A stretch of DNA of 38,741 nt from Planctomycetota bacterium (lineage in GTDB: Bacteria; Planctomycetota; SZUA-567). Where the stretch lies: the NCBI GenBank assembly GCA_020060765.1, contig JAGUZQ010000081.1:1-38741 (forward strand), read 5' to 3'. A program made the translations under genes and the position numbers. This document shows, one piece after another, positions 1 through 7,373 of the stretch. Below the pieces are notes generated by a model, which was given only the letters and a program-made list of their open reading frames with translations, was not told the DNA's origin and searched no databases. Within the stretch, counting starts at the first letter, position 1. Every line of letters starts with the position of its first letter.

Positions 1-86
1 CGCTCCAGTTCGTCGATGCGCGCGAGCAGTTTCGTGACGGTCGCCTCAAGTTCCGCGATTCTTCTATCTTTGTCATCAGCGGTCAT
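1..86 (-). CDS. Partial coiled-coil N-terminus, possibly IS66-type transposase
   Basis: The window edge cuts this gene, leaving the first 28 codons. They begin at the ATG read from 86 to 84 and encode a charged peptide starting MTADDKDRRIAELEATV. Leucines and hydrophobics fall in a heptad pattern, so a coiled coil is likely. IS66-family transposases often begin with such an IAELEA-type coil, and that is the best guess, but short coiled coils are poor evidence of family. No clear Shine-Dalgarno is seen upstream. The next gene on this strand ends at 202, with no obvious signal between them. Confidence 0.4.
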   Translation of the reverse strand, partial: MTADDKDRRIAELEATVTKLLARIDELE

Positions 87-201
87 ACAACTATTATCGT
101 ACAAATTGCCATGGCCGCTTGAGATACAATTTTAAACCGGTGAACGCTTACAAGATTACTTGCGGCTACTATCATAGACAATTGGAAACGGCAGGAAGGG
201 A

Positions 202-2028
202 TTAAACCGGAAACTCCATTTCGTCGGTAAACGCTTCCTGGAAAGATAACTGTCCCGAAAGCTCAATGTATTTCACTTCCCGCGCGATGCGTTCGGCTTC
301 GTCGCGCATCCTGCCGCTGAGCAGGCACAGTCGCGTGCCTGCCAGCGCGGAATTACCAACCGCCTCCACCGCGCCGGGCTTGATCCCTTGCGGCAGCAGG
401 CCGGTGCGCAACGCGCTTGCGGGTTTCAAATAACTGCCGAAACCTCCTGCCAGGCAGACGCGGGTCAAGTCGGACGTGTTTTTCCCCACCGTCTCCAGCA
501 GCACCCGCACTCCCGCCGCGACCGCGCCCTTGGCCAGTTGGAATTCTCGAATGTCCTTCTGCGTCAGCGCCAAGTGCGGGTGTCCGTTGGATTTTTCCGC
601 CAGGAGAAACGCGGTGCCGGTTTTGTCCTCGATGATTCTCTCCGCCAGTTCCGGGCAGGCGTCTTTCGCTTCATCCCGGTCAAGCAGATAACCGGTTTCA
701 TCCAGCAGACCGCAATCGAGCAGCAGCGCCACCGCGTCGAGCAGACCCGTACCGCACAGACCTCGGGCAGGCGCGTCATCGATGGTTTCGATGAAAAACT
801 TCCCGTCCCGTTTTCCAACGACGGAAATCGCGCCTGTCGCCGCGCGCATTCCGCATGATATCCGCGCTCCCTCGAAAGCTGGTCCTGCCGCGGTCGAGCA
901 GGCGTAGGTTGCGCCGTCGGCGCGCAAGGCGATTTCGCCGTTGGTACCTACGTCCACCAGCAGCACGGTTTCGTCGCAGTTATGCAAATCGTAAGCCAGC
1001 AGCCCCGCTACGATGTCGCCGCCGACGTAGGCGCTGATGTTGGGCACGGTGTAGAGCCGCGCCCCCTCGCCCGCGCGCAACCCCACGTGCGAGGCGCGCG
1101 TCAGCCAGCCGCGCTTGGCCACCGGGATATACGGGCTCGCCGCGATATTGACCGGCTCCAGCCCCAGCAGCAGATGGTGCATGGTGGTGTTGCCGCCAAC
1201 GGCGATGAAAAACACCTCGCCGGTTTCCGCCGAGGCGCTGGCGCAGGTTTCGGCCAGGATTTCCCCCAGCGCGCCGACGATCAAGCCCTGCAATTTTTTT
1301 CGCGCCTCGTCGCCGCGATTGGCATAATCGATCCGCGTGACCACATCGTCGCCGTGAACGGCCTGGGGGTTGGTGCGACTGGCCACCGCCAGCGCCTGTC
1401 CGCTTTGCAGATCGAACAGCAGGCCGGCGACGGTAGTGGTGCCGATATCCACCGCCAGTCCCAACGCGCGCGACTCGGGGCGGAATTTCTCCACCGCCAG
1501 CAATTCGTTGCCGAACAGCACCGCGTTAATCCTGAAATCATGCTCGCGCAGTTTGCGGGCGAGTTGTTGCATCAGCGCCAGCGCACAGCGGGGATATTCC
1601 TCCAGGCCAAGCCCGCGCATAATCCGGCCGATGTCGCAGGTCTGATCCGCCAGCGAAGGTTTAGGCAATTCCAGAGGAACGGATTTGACCTCATGGTCTG
1701 GTTCAGGTCTGACTCCGCCGAAATCGGTGAGGATGACGCTGCGGATGGCTGAAGTCTCGCCTACGTCCACGACCAGATCGGACTCGACCGACACCAGACA
1801 CGCCAGCCGCCATCCTGCCGCCGCTTCCGAGGGGCTGAGCGCCTGTTCGTAACCGACGTGCGGTGGCACTTTGCCCGACACTATCCGTACCCGGCACTTG
1901 CCGCACAGGCCTTTGCCGCCGCAACTGGCAGGCACGCCCATCCCCGCCCGGTGGCAGGCGTCAAGCAGGTTTGTTCCCGCAGGCACGTTTGTTTTCTTGC
2001 CCGAGGGTTGGAAAGTAATCAGCGGCAT
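202..2028 (-). CDS. RACo-type corrinoid activation protein (2Fe-2S + ASKHA ATPase)
   Basis: Reductive activator of corrinoid methyltransferase proteins. In this family a 2Fe-2S ferredoxin-like domain passes an electron, driven by ATP, to corrinoid stuck as Co(II), restoring Co(I). Length is 608 residues, typical of RACo. The N-terminal ferredoxin domain shows Cys36, Cys42, Cys45 and Cys77 in the plant-type C-x5-C-x2-C...C spacing. An ASKHA ATPase fold follows, with the phosphate-binding motifs GLAVDIGTTT and LLVDVGTNGE. The ATG at 2028 has GGAG about 8 nt upstream and lies inside the end of the DUF1638 gene (10-nt overlap), so the two are probably translationally coupled. It is the last gene of the corrinoid operon. 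Cytoplasmic. Function is well supported by family and by the corrinoid protein upstream; which corrinoid protein it serves is inferred. Confidence 0.9.
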   Translation of the reverse strand: MPLITFQPSGKKTNVPAGTNLLDACHRAGMGVPASCGGKGLCGKCRVRIVSGKVPPHVGYEQALSPSEAAAGWRLACLVSVESDLVVDVGETSAIRSVILTDFGGVRPEPDHEVKSVPLELPKPSLADQTCDIGRIMRGLGLEEYPRCALALMQQLARKLREHDFRINAVLFGNELLAVEKFRPESRALGLAVDIGTTTVAGLLFDLQSGQALAVASRTNPQAVHGDDVVTRIDYANRGDEARKKLQGLIVGALGEILAETCASASAETGEVFFIAVGGNTTMHHLLLGLEPVNIAASPYIPVAKRGWLTRASHVGLRAGEGARLYTVPNISAYVGGDIVAGLLAYDLHNCDETVLLVDVGTNGEIALRADGATYACSTAAGPAFEGARISCGMRAATGAISVVGKRDGKFFIETIDDAPARGLCGTGLLDAVALLLDCGLLDETGYLLDRDEAKDACPELAERIIEDKTGTAFLLAEKSNGHPHLALTQKDIREFQLAKGAVAAGVRVLLETVGKNTSDLTRVCLAGGFGSYLKPASALRTGLLPQGIKPGAVEAVGNSALAGTRLCLLSGRMRDEAERIAREVKYIELSGQLSFQEAFTDEMEFPV

Positions 2029-2777
2029 GTTTCAGTCTCCGGCTTGATCTTCCGCGCCTCCATTACCCTGGCGTCGGTAGTGATGTGAAAAGTTTCCCCT
2101 GGTCGTACGATCAGAAAACGTTCCTCATCCCAGTTGCAGTTCAGCAGATCGCGCAGCAGCGATGGCTCCCCTTCCTGGCAGTCGACGTCCCAGTTGAGAT
2201 ATTGCGCGCATTCGCGGGTGTAGGCCAGGCCCGCCTCCCGGTCGCCGACGCCGAGGTCGACGTAGGTCGCGCGGTTGTATTCGTGCATCCAGCTCTGTTC
2301 CAGTTCCATCAGGTAGTCGGCGTTGTCCTCGCCGTATTTTTCCAGATATTCCTCATAACAGCTTTCGTAACGCACCTTACCCGGCTGGGTGTTGGTGGCG
2401 ATCCAGCCGGGGCTGTACCAGTAGGTGCCGGGAAACCGCGCGGCGTAGCTGGCATACCTGTTCTTGTCGCCCAGCAGCAGCGTGATGCAGTCGTGCGCGC
2501 GTGCCGCCACCAGCGGACAGCGTTCTCCGTGCAGTCCCTCGATAGCGCGGCTGCACAGCCCGAACAGCAGCACGATATATTCCACCTCCGCCAGCTTTTC
2601 CATGCGGTCGATAGCGGCCTGCAATTCCGCGCGCAGCAGTTCCGGCTGGTTGTGCAAATCCTGTTTCATGATTTCTAGCGAGGCGACATGCTCCAGTCCA
2701 GAGGAGAAATGGTTTAACTCCATCTCCAGCACGGCGCAGGCGATGATGCCGATTTTCGGTAAAGGTTTTTCGTTCAT
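2019..2777 (-). CDS. DUF1638 domain protein, corrinoid-operon associated
   Basis: 252-residue cytoplasmic protein resembling the DUF1638 family, recognised from its start (KIGIIACAVLEMEL) and its central segment with several Trp and Tyr (FPGTYWYSPGW). DUF1638 genes often sit beside corrinoid methyltransferases and RACo genes, and here the gene lies between the corrinoid protein and RACo. The biochemical role is unknown; a part in corrinoid or methyl-donor handling is inferred from position only. I chose the ATG at 2777 over an in-frame GTG at 2801 because homology-like sequence starts just after it; neither has a strong Shine-Dalgarno. The MITE-like repeat lies upstream, between this gene and the corrinoid gene, and may change transcript stability or read-through into this gene pair. 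Confidence 0.75.
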   Translation of the reverse strand: MNEKPLPKIGIIACAVLEMELNHFSSGLEHVASLEIMKQDLHNQPELLRAELQAAIDRMEKLAEVEYIVLLFGLCSRAIEGLHGERCPLVAARAHDCITLLLGDKNRYASYAARFPGTYWYSPGWIATNTQPGKVRYESCYEEYLEKYGEDNADYLMELEQSWMHEYNRATYVDLGVGDREAGLAYTRECAQYLNWDVDCQEGEPSLLRDLLNCNWDEERFLIVRPGETFHITTDARVMEARKIKPETETCR

Positions 2778-2853
2778 GTTGACCTGGCTCAAGGTGCGCA
2801 CTGTTGCGGAAAATCACATGAAACCGAATCCCCCTGAGGGGAGAAGGTTAGGA

Positions 2854-2988
2854 GCAATACGGTTCAATTAAGATACAAGTCCTTTTGTTTTAGAAATAAT
2901 TTTACATATGTCATTCCTGCGAAGGCAGGAATCCAGGAGGTATTGCGTACGGTTTCACCACTGGATTCCTGCCTTCGCAGGAATGACG
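2854..2988. repeat. MITE-like palindromic repeat, copy 1 (right end lost)
   Basis: A 27-bp perfect inverted repeat (2910-2936 and 2961-2987) flanks a 24-nt loop and can fold into a long hairpin. A left terminal sequence, CAATACGGTTCAATTAA, lies at 2855-2871. It matches the terminal repeat of copy 2 near 30.6 kb. The AT-rich spacer between terminus and hairpin also aligns with copy 2, but the matching right terminus is missing here. The loop is the reverse complement of the copy 2 loop (21 of 24 positions) while the left flank has the same orientation. The hairpin sits inside the corrinoid operon, between the corrinoid gene and the DUF1638 gene. Confidence 0.8.
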
Positions 2989-3035
2989 CTTCGTATATTT
3001 GCCGAAAAAACAGGTTATCCTTAACCGCAGTGCCT

Positions 3036-3662
3036 TTACGCCGAAACCAATGAGCGCGCCACTTCCACCGCCGTGGCCGCGTCGGCACCGTAGCCGCTGG
3101 CGCCGATCTCGTCGGCGTATTCCTGCGTCACCGGCGCGCCGCCGATCATGGTCAGCGTCTTCAGGCCGGAACTTTTCACGCAGTCGACGGTTTCCTTCAT
3201 CGCGGGCATGGTGGTGGTCAGCAACGCCGACATGCAGATGATGTTCGCGCCGTTGTCACGGGCGGCCTCGACGAATTTTTCCGGCGTAACGTCGGTGCCG
3301 AGGTCGATCACCTCGAAGTTCGCGCCCTTCAGCATCATCGCCACCAGGTTCTTGCCGATGTCGTGCAGGTCGCCGCGTACGGTGCCGATCACAACCTTAT
3401 ATTCGGGCTTGATGCCAGCGTCCACCAGCACTGGCTCCAGGATTTCCATCGCTGTTTTCATGGCGCGCGCGGCGATCAGCACTTCCGGCACGAAAATTTC
3501 GTTAGCCTTGAAGCGGCGACCGATATCGTCCATTGCCGCGATCAGCGAATCGAGGATGGTACCGGCTTCCAGCTTTTGCTCCACCGCCTGTTTTACCAAT
3601 GCTTCCGCGTCCTTGCGCTTGCCCTTTTTCACCGCTTCGGTCAGATTGTTCAGCAGTTCCAT
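3036..3662 (-). CDS. Corrinoid (B12-binding) methyl-carrier protein, MtaC/MtbC-like
   Basis: 208-residue corrinoid protein that carries a methyl group on cobalt between two methyltransferases. The N-terminal helical cap (residues about 1-85) is followed by a Rossmann-like B12 domain. The base-off, His-on motif is present as GDLHDIG, with His100 the expected lower cobalt ligand. Later come the cofactor-pocket segments MSALLTTTM and MIGGAPVT. The ATG at 3662 has AGGAG a few bases upstream; a longer frame to 3701 would add 13 atypical residues and is rejected. It starts 19 nt after the CobW-type gene, so it is in the same operon. It is the only corrinoid protein in the window, making it the likely partner of both the UroD-type methyltransferase and possibly MtaB at 10.9 kb. 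Its substrate assignment is inferred. Confidence 0.92.
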   Translation of the reverse strand: MELLNNLTEAVKKGKRKDAEALVKQAVEQKLEAGTILDSLIAAMDDIGRRFKANEIFVPEVLIAARAMKTAMEILEPVLVDAGIKPEYKVVIGTVRGDLHDIGKNLVAMMLKGANFEVIDLGTDVTPEKFVEAARDNGANIICMSALLTTTMPAMKETVDCVKSSGLKTLTMIGGAPVTQEYADEIGASGYGADAATAVEVARSLVSA

Positions 3663-3681
3663 TCGTTTTCTCCTAAAAAAA

Positions 3682-4575
3682 TCATGCCGCAAAAAAACCA
3701 CTTTCGATTTTCCCCGCCAGTTCCAGGATTTTATCGCGCTCGCCGCCGTTACCGATAATTACCAGTCCCGCCTCTCCCGCCGCCGCGCCGACCTCCCAGC
3801 CGGAAGCGGAATAATCCACCGACAGCATCTCTCCCGCCGTCGGCACGAAACCCTTGACCCGGTAAAGCGCGCCAGAGTTTTTATCCAATTCCACCCGTAG
3901 CGACGCCCAGTCCACCTCTCCCGCCAGATTCACCGCCACCTGCACAAAATTAGAATCGACGCACTTGGCGTATTCCCCCGCCAGCTCTCCGCGCGAAAGA
4001 CCGGCAAAAATGTCTAGCTCCACTTGGCACTGACAGGCCGGCACGATTTGCGCCTCGGGCTTGATCTCCCGCACCAGCCTTTCGGTTTCCGCCAGGGCTT
4101 CGGCATCGTAAGCATCGCACTTGTTGATAATCACCCAGTCCGCCGCCTCGATCTGGCCGACGATGTTGGGCAGAGTTTTTACCAGTTTGCGAAAACTTCC
4201 CGGATCGACCACGCTGACGACCGCGCGCAAATCGTGCAATTCATCCAGCCGCGTCTCGCGCAGCATCTGGCGCACTACTTTCGGGTCGGCAATGCCGCTG
4301 GCCTCGATCACCACTCCCTCGATGCCAGGCAGAGCGCCCGCGTTTTTCAGGACGTTGATAAAATCAGTCACCTTGCATTTGCAGAACACACTTCCGCCGG
4401 AAATCCGGGTCAGTTCACCTTCCGCCAGGTTCAACCGCGCGCCGTCGATGTCGCGGGGCGAGAATTCGTTGACGATGTACAGTATTTTCCGGTCGCGGTA
4501 GCGCTCGATCACGCGCTGCAGGAACGTGGTCTTGCCAGCTCCCAGAAATCCCGTTACCAGACACAGGGGAATCAT
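3682..4575 (-). CDS. CobW/G3E-family GTPase, variant metal motif
   Basis: 297-residue member of the G3E GTPase family (CobW/YjiA/HypB-like), whose members help insert or deliver metals or corrinoids. Walker A is GFLGAGKT at residues 9-16. The switch-region motif EASGIADP and the guanine-specificity NKCD are both visible. The usual C-x-C-C metal motif is replaced by C65-K-C67-K68, so one cysteine is lost. The start ATG lies 2 nt after the stop of the upstream methyltransferase gene, with GGAGG overlapping that stop, indicating tight coupling. Location inside a corrinoid operon suggests a chaperone role in corrinoid loading or reactivation, or zinc supply to the methyltransferase. This is inference from context. 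A second CobW-type gene lies after mtaB at 12.3 kb and keeps the canonical motif. Confidence 0.85.
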   Translation of the reverse strand: MIPLCLVTGFLGAGKTTFLQRVIERYRDRKILYIVNEFSPRDIDGARLNLAEGELTRISGGSVFCKCKVTDFINVLKNAGALPGIEGVVIEASGIADPKVVRQMLRETRLDELHDLRAVVSVVDPGSFRKLVKTLPNIVGQIEAADWVIINKCDAYDAEALAETERLVREIKPEAQIVPACQCQVELDIFAGLSRGELAGEYAKCVDSNFVQVAVNLAGEVDWASLRVELDKNSGALYRVKGFVPTAGEMLSVDYSASGWEVGAAAGEAGLVIIGNGGERDKILELAGKIESGFFAA

Positions 4576-4577
4576 GC

Positions 4578-5966
4578 CTACCTCCGCGCCATCGCCGCCT
4601 TGTCCGCAGCCTTGGCCTCAATGGCCTTGACCAGCGTCGGCAGGTCGGGAATGATGGAATTGAATTTCGGTTCGCCGTCGATGCAGATAGTCGGCAGATT
4701 GGCGACGCCCAGTTTCACCATGTGACCCACGCCCTCGCGCTTGGTAATTTTGTGCTCCCGCACCACCACTTCCGCCCCGCAGGCTTTCGCCGCGTTGTCG
4801 GCCGCGCCTTTCATGTACTGGCAGGGCGCGCAAGTCTCGGAATCAAGGGTAATCACATCCAGGATCACCGCGCTTTCATTGGCGTAATCCGGCAGCACGA
4901 TGTCGTCGAAGGAATCCGCCTGCGACGCCTGGCAAGTCTTGCGCGCCACGTCGAGCTGATATTCGTCCAGTGCCATCAGCCCGGCGGCGGCGATGTTGGC
5001 GGGCGGCGTGGCGTAGGGCAGATCGCACCCAGGCGAGAGGATGAATCCCTTGCCGCCGCAGGCGTCCAGACACCGGATCGCGTTCAGCTTGGCGTCGGCT
5101 TCGGTGCCCATCAGCAGCACCACCGTCAGCGCCAGGTTGCCGCCGCAGGACTTGCCGTGCGCCTGGGCGATGGCGCGGAACTTCGCCATGTCGATCTGCT
5201 CGTCGACGGAAATGTTGTCGCACCGGGTCTGGCTCATCACCTCCAGGTTGCGGGTCACGTCGCCGCAGACAAAACAACAGGATAAACCGCCTTTTTCCTG
5301 GATGAAATCGTAAATCTCGTTCATCGCCGGAGTCACGAACTGCGCGAAATGCTCGGGCGAAATCTGGCTGACCATGGGGTCGACCACCGCGATCACGTCG
5401 CAGCCGTTTTCCATATACGCCGCCGCCATCGCCTTGCCGACCTCGGCGCACTTCAGTGCCAACTGCTCGACCTTTTCCTCCTCGTCAAACATCTCCAGGA
5501 AAATGTCGTTGCCCAGCATGTGCAGCGCCAGCGTAAACGGCCCGCACAGCAAGCCGTACAGCGCTACCTCGTCGCCGATTTCCGCCTTAGCTTTGCGCAC
5601 CGCCTCCATCACCAGCGGAATGCGACCCTTGGTAAGATCGAACTCGGGCAGATCGTTGGCGTTCCAGTCGGATTTCCCTTCCAACGGATGAGTCACCACC
5701 GCCGGAGGGCCGTCTTCCGCCCAGTGTAACTGGCAACCCAGTACCTCAGCTTCAAGCTGGAGATCGAACACCACCGGCAAACCGTCGGGACGGTACAGTT
5801 CCTTCGCTTTCTTCATGCCTGCGACAATCAGGTCGGAGGATTTCAGGAATTCCCCCGCCTTCCGACCGATTAACGACGCCCCATGCACCCCGACATACGG
5901 CACCCAGGCCGGGCGCGGGGTCTCTTCGTTGCGAACCGCCTTGAGCGCGATTTCTCTACCTGTCAT
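4578..5966 (-). CDS. UroD-family corrinoid methyltransferase with C-terminal thioredoxin-like domain
   Basis: 462-residue protein. Residues 1-345 resemble the uroporphyrinogen decarboxylase superfamily that includes MtaA/MtbA, zinc enzymes moving methyl from methyl-corrinoid to a thiol or other acceptor. The MtaA zinc site is H-x-C plus a distal Cys. Here the first part reads C230-C231-F-V-C234-G, so His is replaced by Phe but extra cysteines flank it. The distal Cys is C314 in SPGCDLPYATP. Residues about 365-450 form a thioredoxin-like domain with C379-A-P-C382 and a cis-Pro-like segment ANLPTI. The ATG at 5966 has GGAG upstream; a frame to 6011 was rejected. First gene of the operon. The acceptor (coenzyme M-like thiol, tetrahydrofolate or the CxxC itself) cannot be read from sequence. 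Confidence 0.85.
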   Translation of the reverse strand: MTGREIALKAVRNEETPRPAWVPYVGVHGASLIGRKAGEFLKSSDLIVAGMKKAKELYRPDGLPVVFDLQLEAEVLGCQLHWAEDGPPAVVTHPLEGKSDWNANDLPEFDLTKGRIPLVMEAVRKAKAEIGDEVALYGLLCGPFTLALHMLGNDIFLEMFDEEEKVEQLALKCAEVGKAMAAAYMENGCDVIAVVDPMVSQISPEHFAQFVTPAMNEIYDFIQEKGGLSCCFVCGDVTRNLEVMSQTRCDNISVDEQIDMAKFRAIAQAHGKSCGGNLALTVVLLMGTEADAKLNAIRCLDACGGKGFILSPGCDLPYATPPANIAAAGLMALDEYQLDVARKTCQASQADSFDDIVLPDYANESAVILDVITLDSETCAPCQYMKGAADNAAKACGAEVVVREHKITKREGVGHMVKLGVANLPTICIDGEPKFNSIIPDLPTLVKAIEAKAADKAAMARR

Positions 5967-6215
5967 TATATTCTCCTGCCTTGCGTCTCGTATGCTACAG
6001 GCATAGTACACCGCATCGGCAGGTCTGGTCTAGCAGCCTTGGCGGTAAGTTTGGTAATTTCGTGCTTTGGGAGCAAATATCGAAATTCTCCCCTTCCAGG
6101 GGAAAATTAACACCACACCGAACACTATTACAAATGGGGCAGTCTATCCGGCTCGATCCGAGTTCACACAACGCTCTCATACGTCGTCGCCGCGCCAATT
6201 GCGCTCCGGTCATAT

Positions 6216-6398
6216 TCACCTCGCTTCAGCGCCGGTGTACGGATTTTTCAGGCGGTAGGTGAGGTCAGCCTCAACCTTCCGCAATATTTTCGTGCCGAGT
6301 TCTTTGAGCAAATCATCGAGCAGGGCGACCTTTTTCTCGGTTTTCGGATGAATGGGGTTGAAGTAGAACAGGGTCTGAATGTTGTGCTGTTTTCTCAT
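6216..6398 (-). CDS. Small hypothetical protein (60 aa)
   Basis: Possible 60-residue basic protein beginning MRKQHNIQTLFYFN. The ATG at 6398 has GGAGAG at a reasonable distance upstream, and this start is preferred over the longer frame to 6455. The predicted protein is soluble, rich in Lys, Leu and Glu, with a likely central helix (KVALLDDLLKEL) and no Cys or membrane segment. I do not recognise a family. It lies alone between the corrinoid operon and the arsenic operon, pointing away from arsR. About 250 bases to its left (5967-6215) hold no other gene that I can support. Confidence 0.4.
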   Translation of the reverse strand: MRKQHNIQTLFYFNPIHPKTEKKVALLDDLLKELGTKILRKVEADLTYRLKNPYTGAEAR

Positions 6399-6634
6399 GT
6401 TTCTGCTCTCCGTGATTGCGGGAATTTCGGCGATAAAGCCTTGTTGGTTCCGCATATAACTGTTTCCCGCCCTCGGAAATCCTTCGAATATTTTCGAACT
6501 TTTTTAAACTTTTTTCGCCATAAATTATTCTCAGGCAAAGTGGATGCGTTTCCTGACAGGAACTATCTATCTTCTCTCCATACTGCTGGAGAATTAGATG
6601 CGATTGCCCTGTACGGGGCAGCGTTTCTTTTTGC

Positions 6635-6662
6635 TTGACATATCGACGTTTTGCGATATAAC
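6635..6662 (+). promoter_or_regulatory. Promoter of the ars operon (-35 TTGACA, -10 TATAAC)
   Basis: TTGACA at 6635-6640 is followed after 16 bp by TATAAC at 6657-6662, a near-consensus housekeeping-sigma promoter. A start about 7 nt later gives a leader of roughly 16 nt to the arsR ATG at 6685. This excludes the longer upstream reading frame from 6598 as the arsR start. Confidence 0.75.
6640..6659 (+). promoter_or_regulatory. Probable ArsR operator
   Basis: A perfect 6-bp inverted repeat, ATATCG at 6640-6645 and CGATAT at 6654-6659, is separated by 8 bp. It fills the space between the -35 and -10 boxes. ArsR/SmtB repressors bind such spaced AT-rich dyads and block the promoter until metalloid binds. 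The match is by position and symmetry; no consensus search was run. Confidence 0.65.
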
Positions 6663-6684
6663 GATAGGCAGAAAGGGGTCGCTC

Positions 6685-7047
6685 ATGTATTCCGTACTCT
6701 CCATTGCCAAGGCTATGTCTGATCCGAACCGGCTGCGCGTGATTTGCGTATTGCGCGGGCGGGAGCTTTGCGCCTGCGACATTATCGAGATGTTGGGGTT
6801 GGCGCAGGCTACGGTTTCCCGTCACATGAGCCTGCTCGTGCAGGCGGAACTGGTCGTCGGGCGCAAGCAGGGACGCTGGATGTATTACCGCTTGCCGGAA
6901 AAGAAAGACGGCTCTGCACCGGAAGTGAGAGAAGCATTGAAATGGGTGCATGACCATGCAATGAGTGATCCTCAAATCCAAACGGACGATAAATTCGTGA
7001 AGGCGCATAGGAAAGGAAAAGACCGTGAATGCACACGTAACCATTGA
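6685..7047 (+). CDS. arsR: ArsR-family metalloid-responsive repressor
   Basis: 120-residue winged-helix repressor of the ArsR/SmtB family. The start reads SIAKAMSDPNRLRVICVLRGRELCACDI. The E-L-C-x-C-D motif (Cys29 and Cys31) in the recognition-region helix is the classical arsenite/antimonite-binding pair. The helix-turn-helix follows (LGLAQATVSRHMSLL) and then the beta-wing ending at WMYYRL. Function: binds the operator overlapping its own promoter and lets go when As(III) binds. It is first in an operon with a small Cys-rich protein, arsM and acr3. Its 3' end overlaps the next gene by 23 nt. The ATG at 6685 is favoured because the promoter lies just upstream. Confidence 0.93.
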   Translation: MYSVLSIAKAMSDPNRLRVICVLRGRELCACDIIEMLGLAQATVSRHMSLLVQAELVVGRKQGRWMYYRLPEKKDGSAPEVREALKWVHDHAMSDPQIQTDDKFVKAHRKGKDRECTRNH

Positions 7048-7357
7048 GGCTGGCGTATGCGGCTTTCGCACAGAAGCCTCTGTCACAAGCGACGACGACC
7101 AGAACGTTTCCTATGTCATCACCAGCGACTGCGAAAAGATCAAGGCGCTTGCGGATTCGATCGCCAATCTTGGTGAAATAGACGCCTATGAAGAGATTTC
7201 GCCGAACAGCAACAGCCGGTTGCTAACCTGTTGCCATGACACATTGAAAGGCTGCTGCGCCGGATGCGCGGTTCCGGTTGGACTCTTCAAAACCATGCAG
7301 GTGGCGGCAGGACTGGCACTGCCAAAAGACATCCAAATCCGATTAACCAAAGAATAG
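7025..7357 (+). CDS. Small Cys-rich conserved protein in ars operon (DUF6951-like?)
   Basis: 110-residue soluble protein starting at a GTG (7025) with AAAGGA upstream, overlapping the end of arsR. Six cysteines stand out: the early EAGVCGF, the SDCEK segment, the pair in LLTCCHD, and KGCCAGCAVP. The layout, including the EAGVCGF start, resembles a short conserved family of anaerobes that I associate with DUF6951, but I am not certain of that name. The cysteine clusters and its place between arsR and arsM suggest metalloid or metal binding, perhaps delivery of As(III) to the methyltransferase. That role is inference only. No signal peptide or membrane segment is seen. Confidence 0.7.
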   Translation: MNAHVTIEAGVCGFRTEASVTSDDDQNVSYVITSDCEKIKALADSIANLGEIDAYEEISPNSNSRLLTCCHDTLKGCCAGCAVPVGLFKTMQVAAGLALPKDIQIRLTKE

Positions 7358-7373
7358 ATAGGGAGGCAGAAAC

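Noticed and set aside
982..1752. 256-codon plus-strand frame opposite the RACo gene
   Set aside because: Low-complexity Arg/Gln-rich shadow of a real minus-strand gene, with no domain or ribosome site.
5967..6215. Possible cobalamin riboswitch upstream of the corrinoid operon
   Set aside because: No B12-box-like sequence or conserved core found by eye; the region is short and unremarkable.
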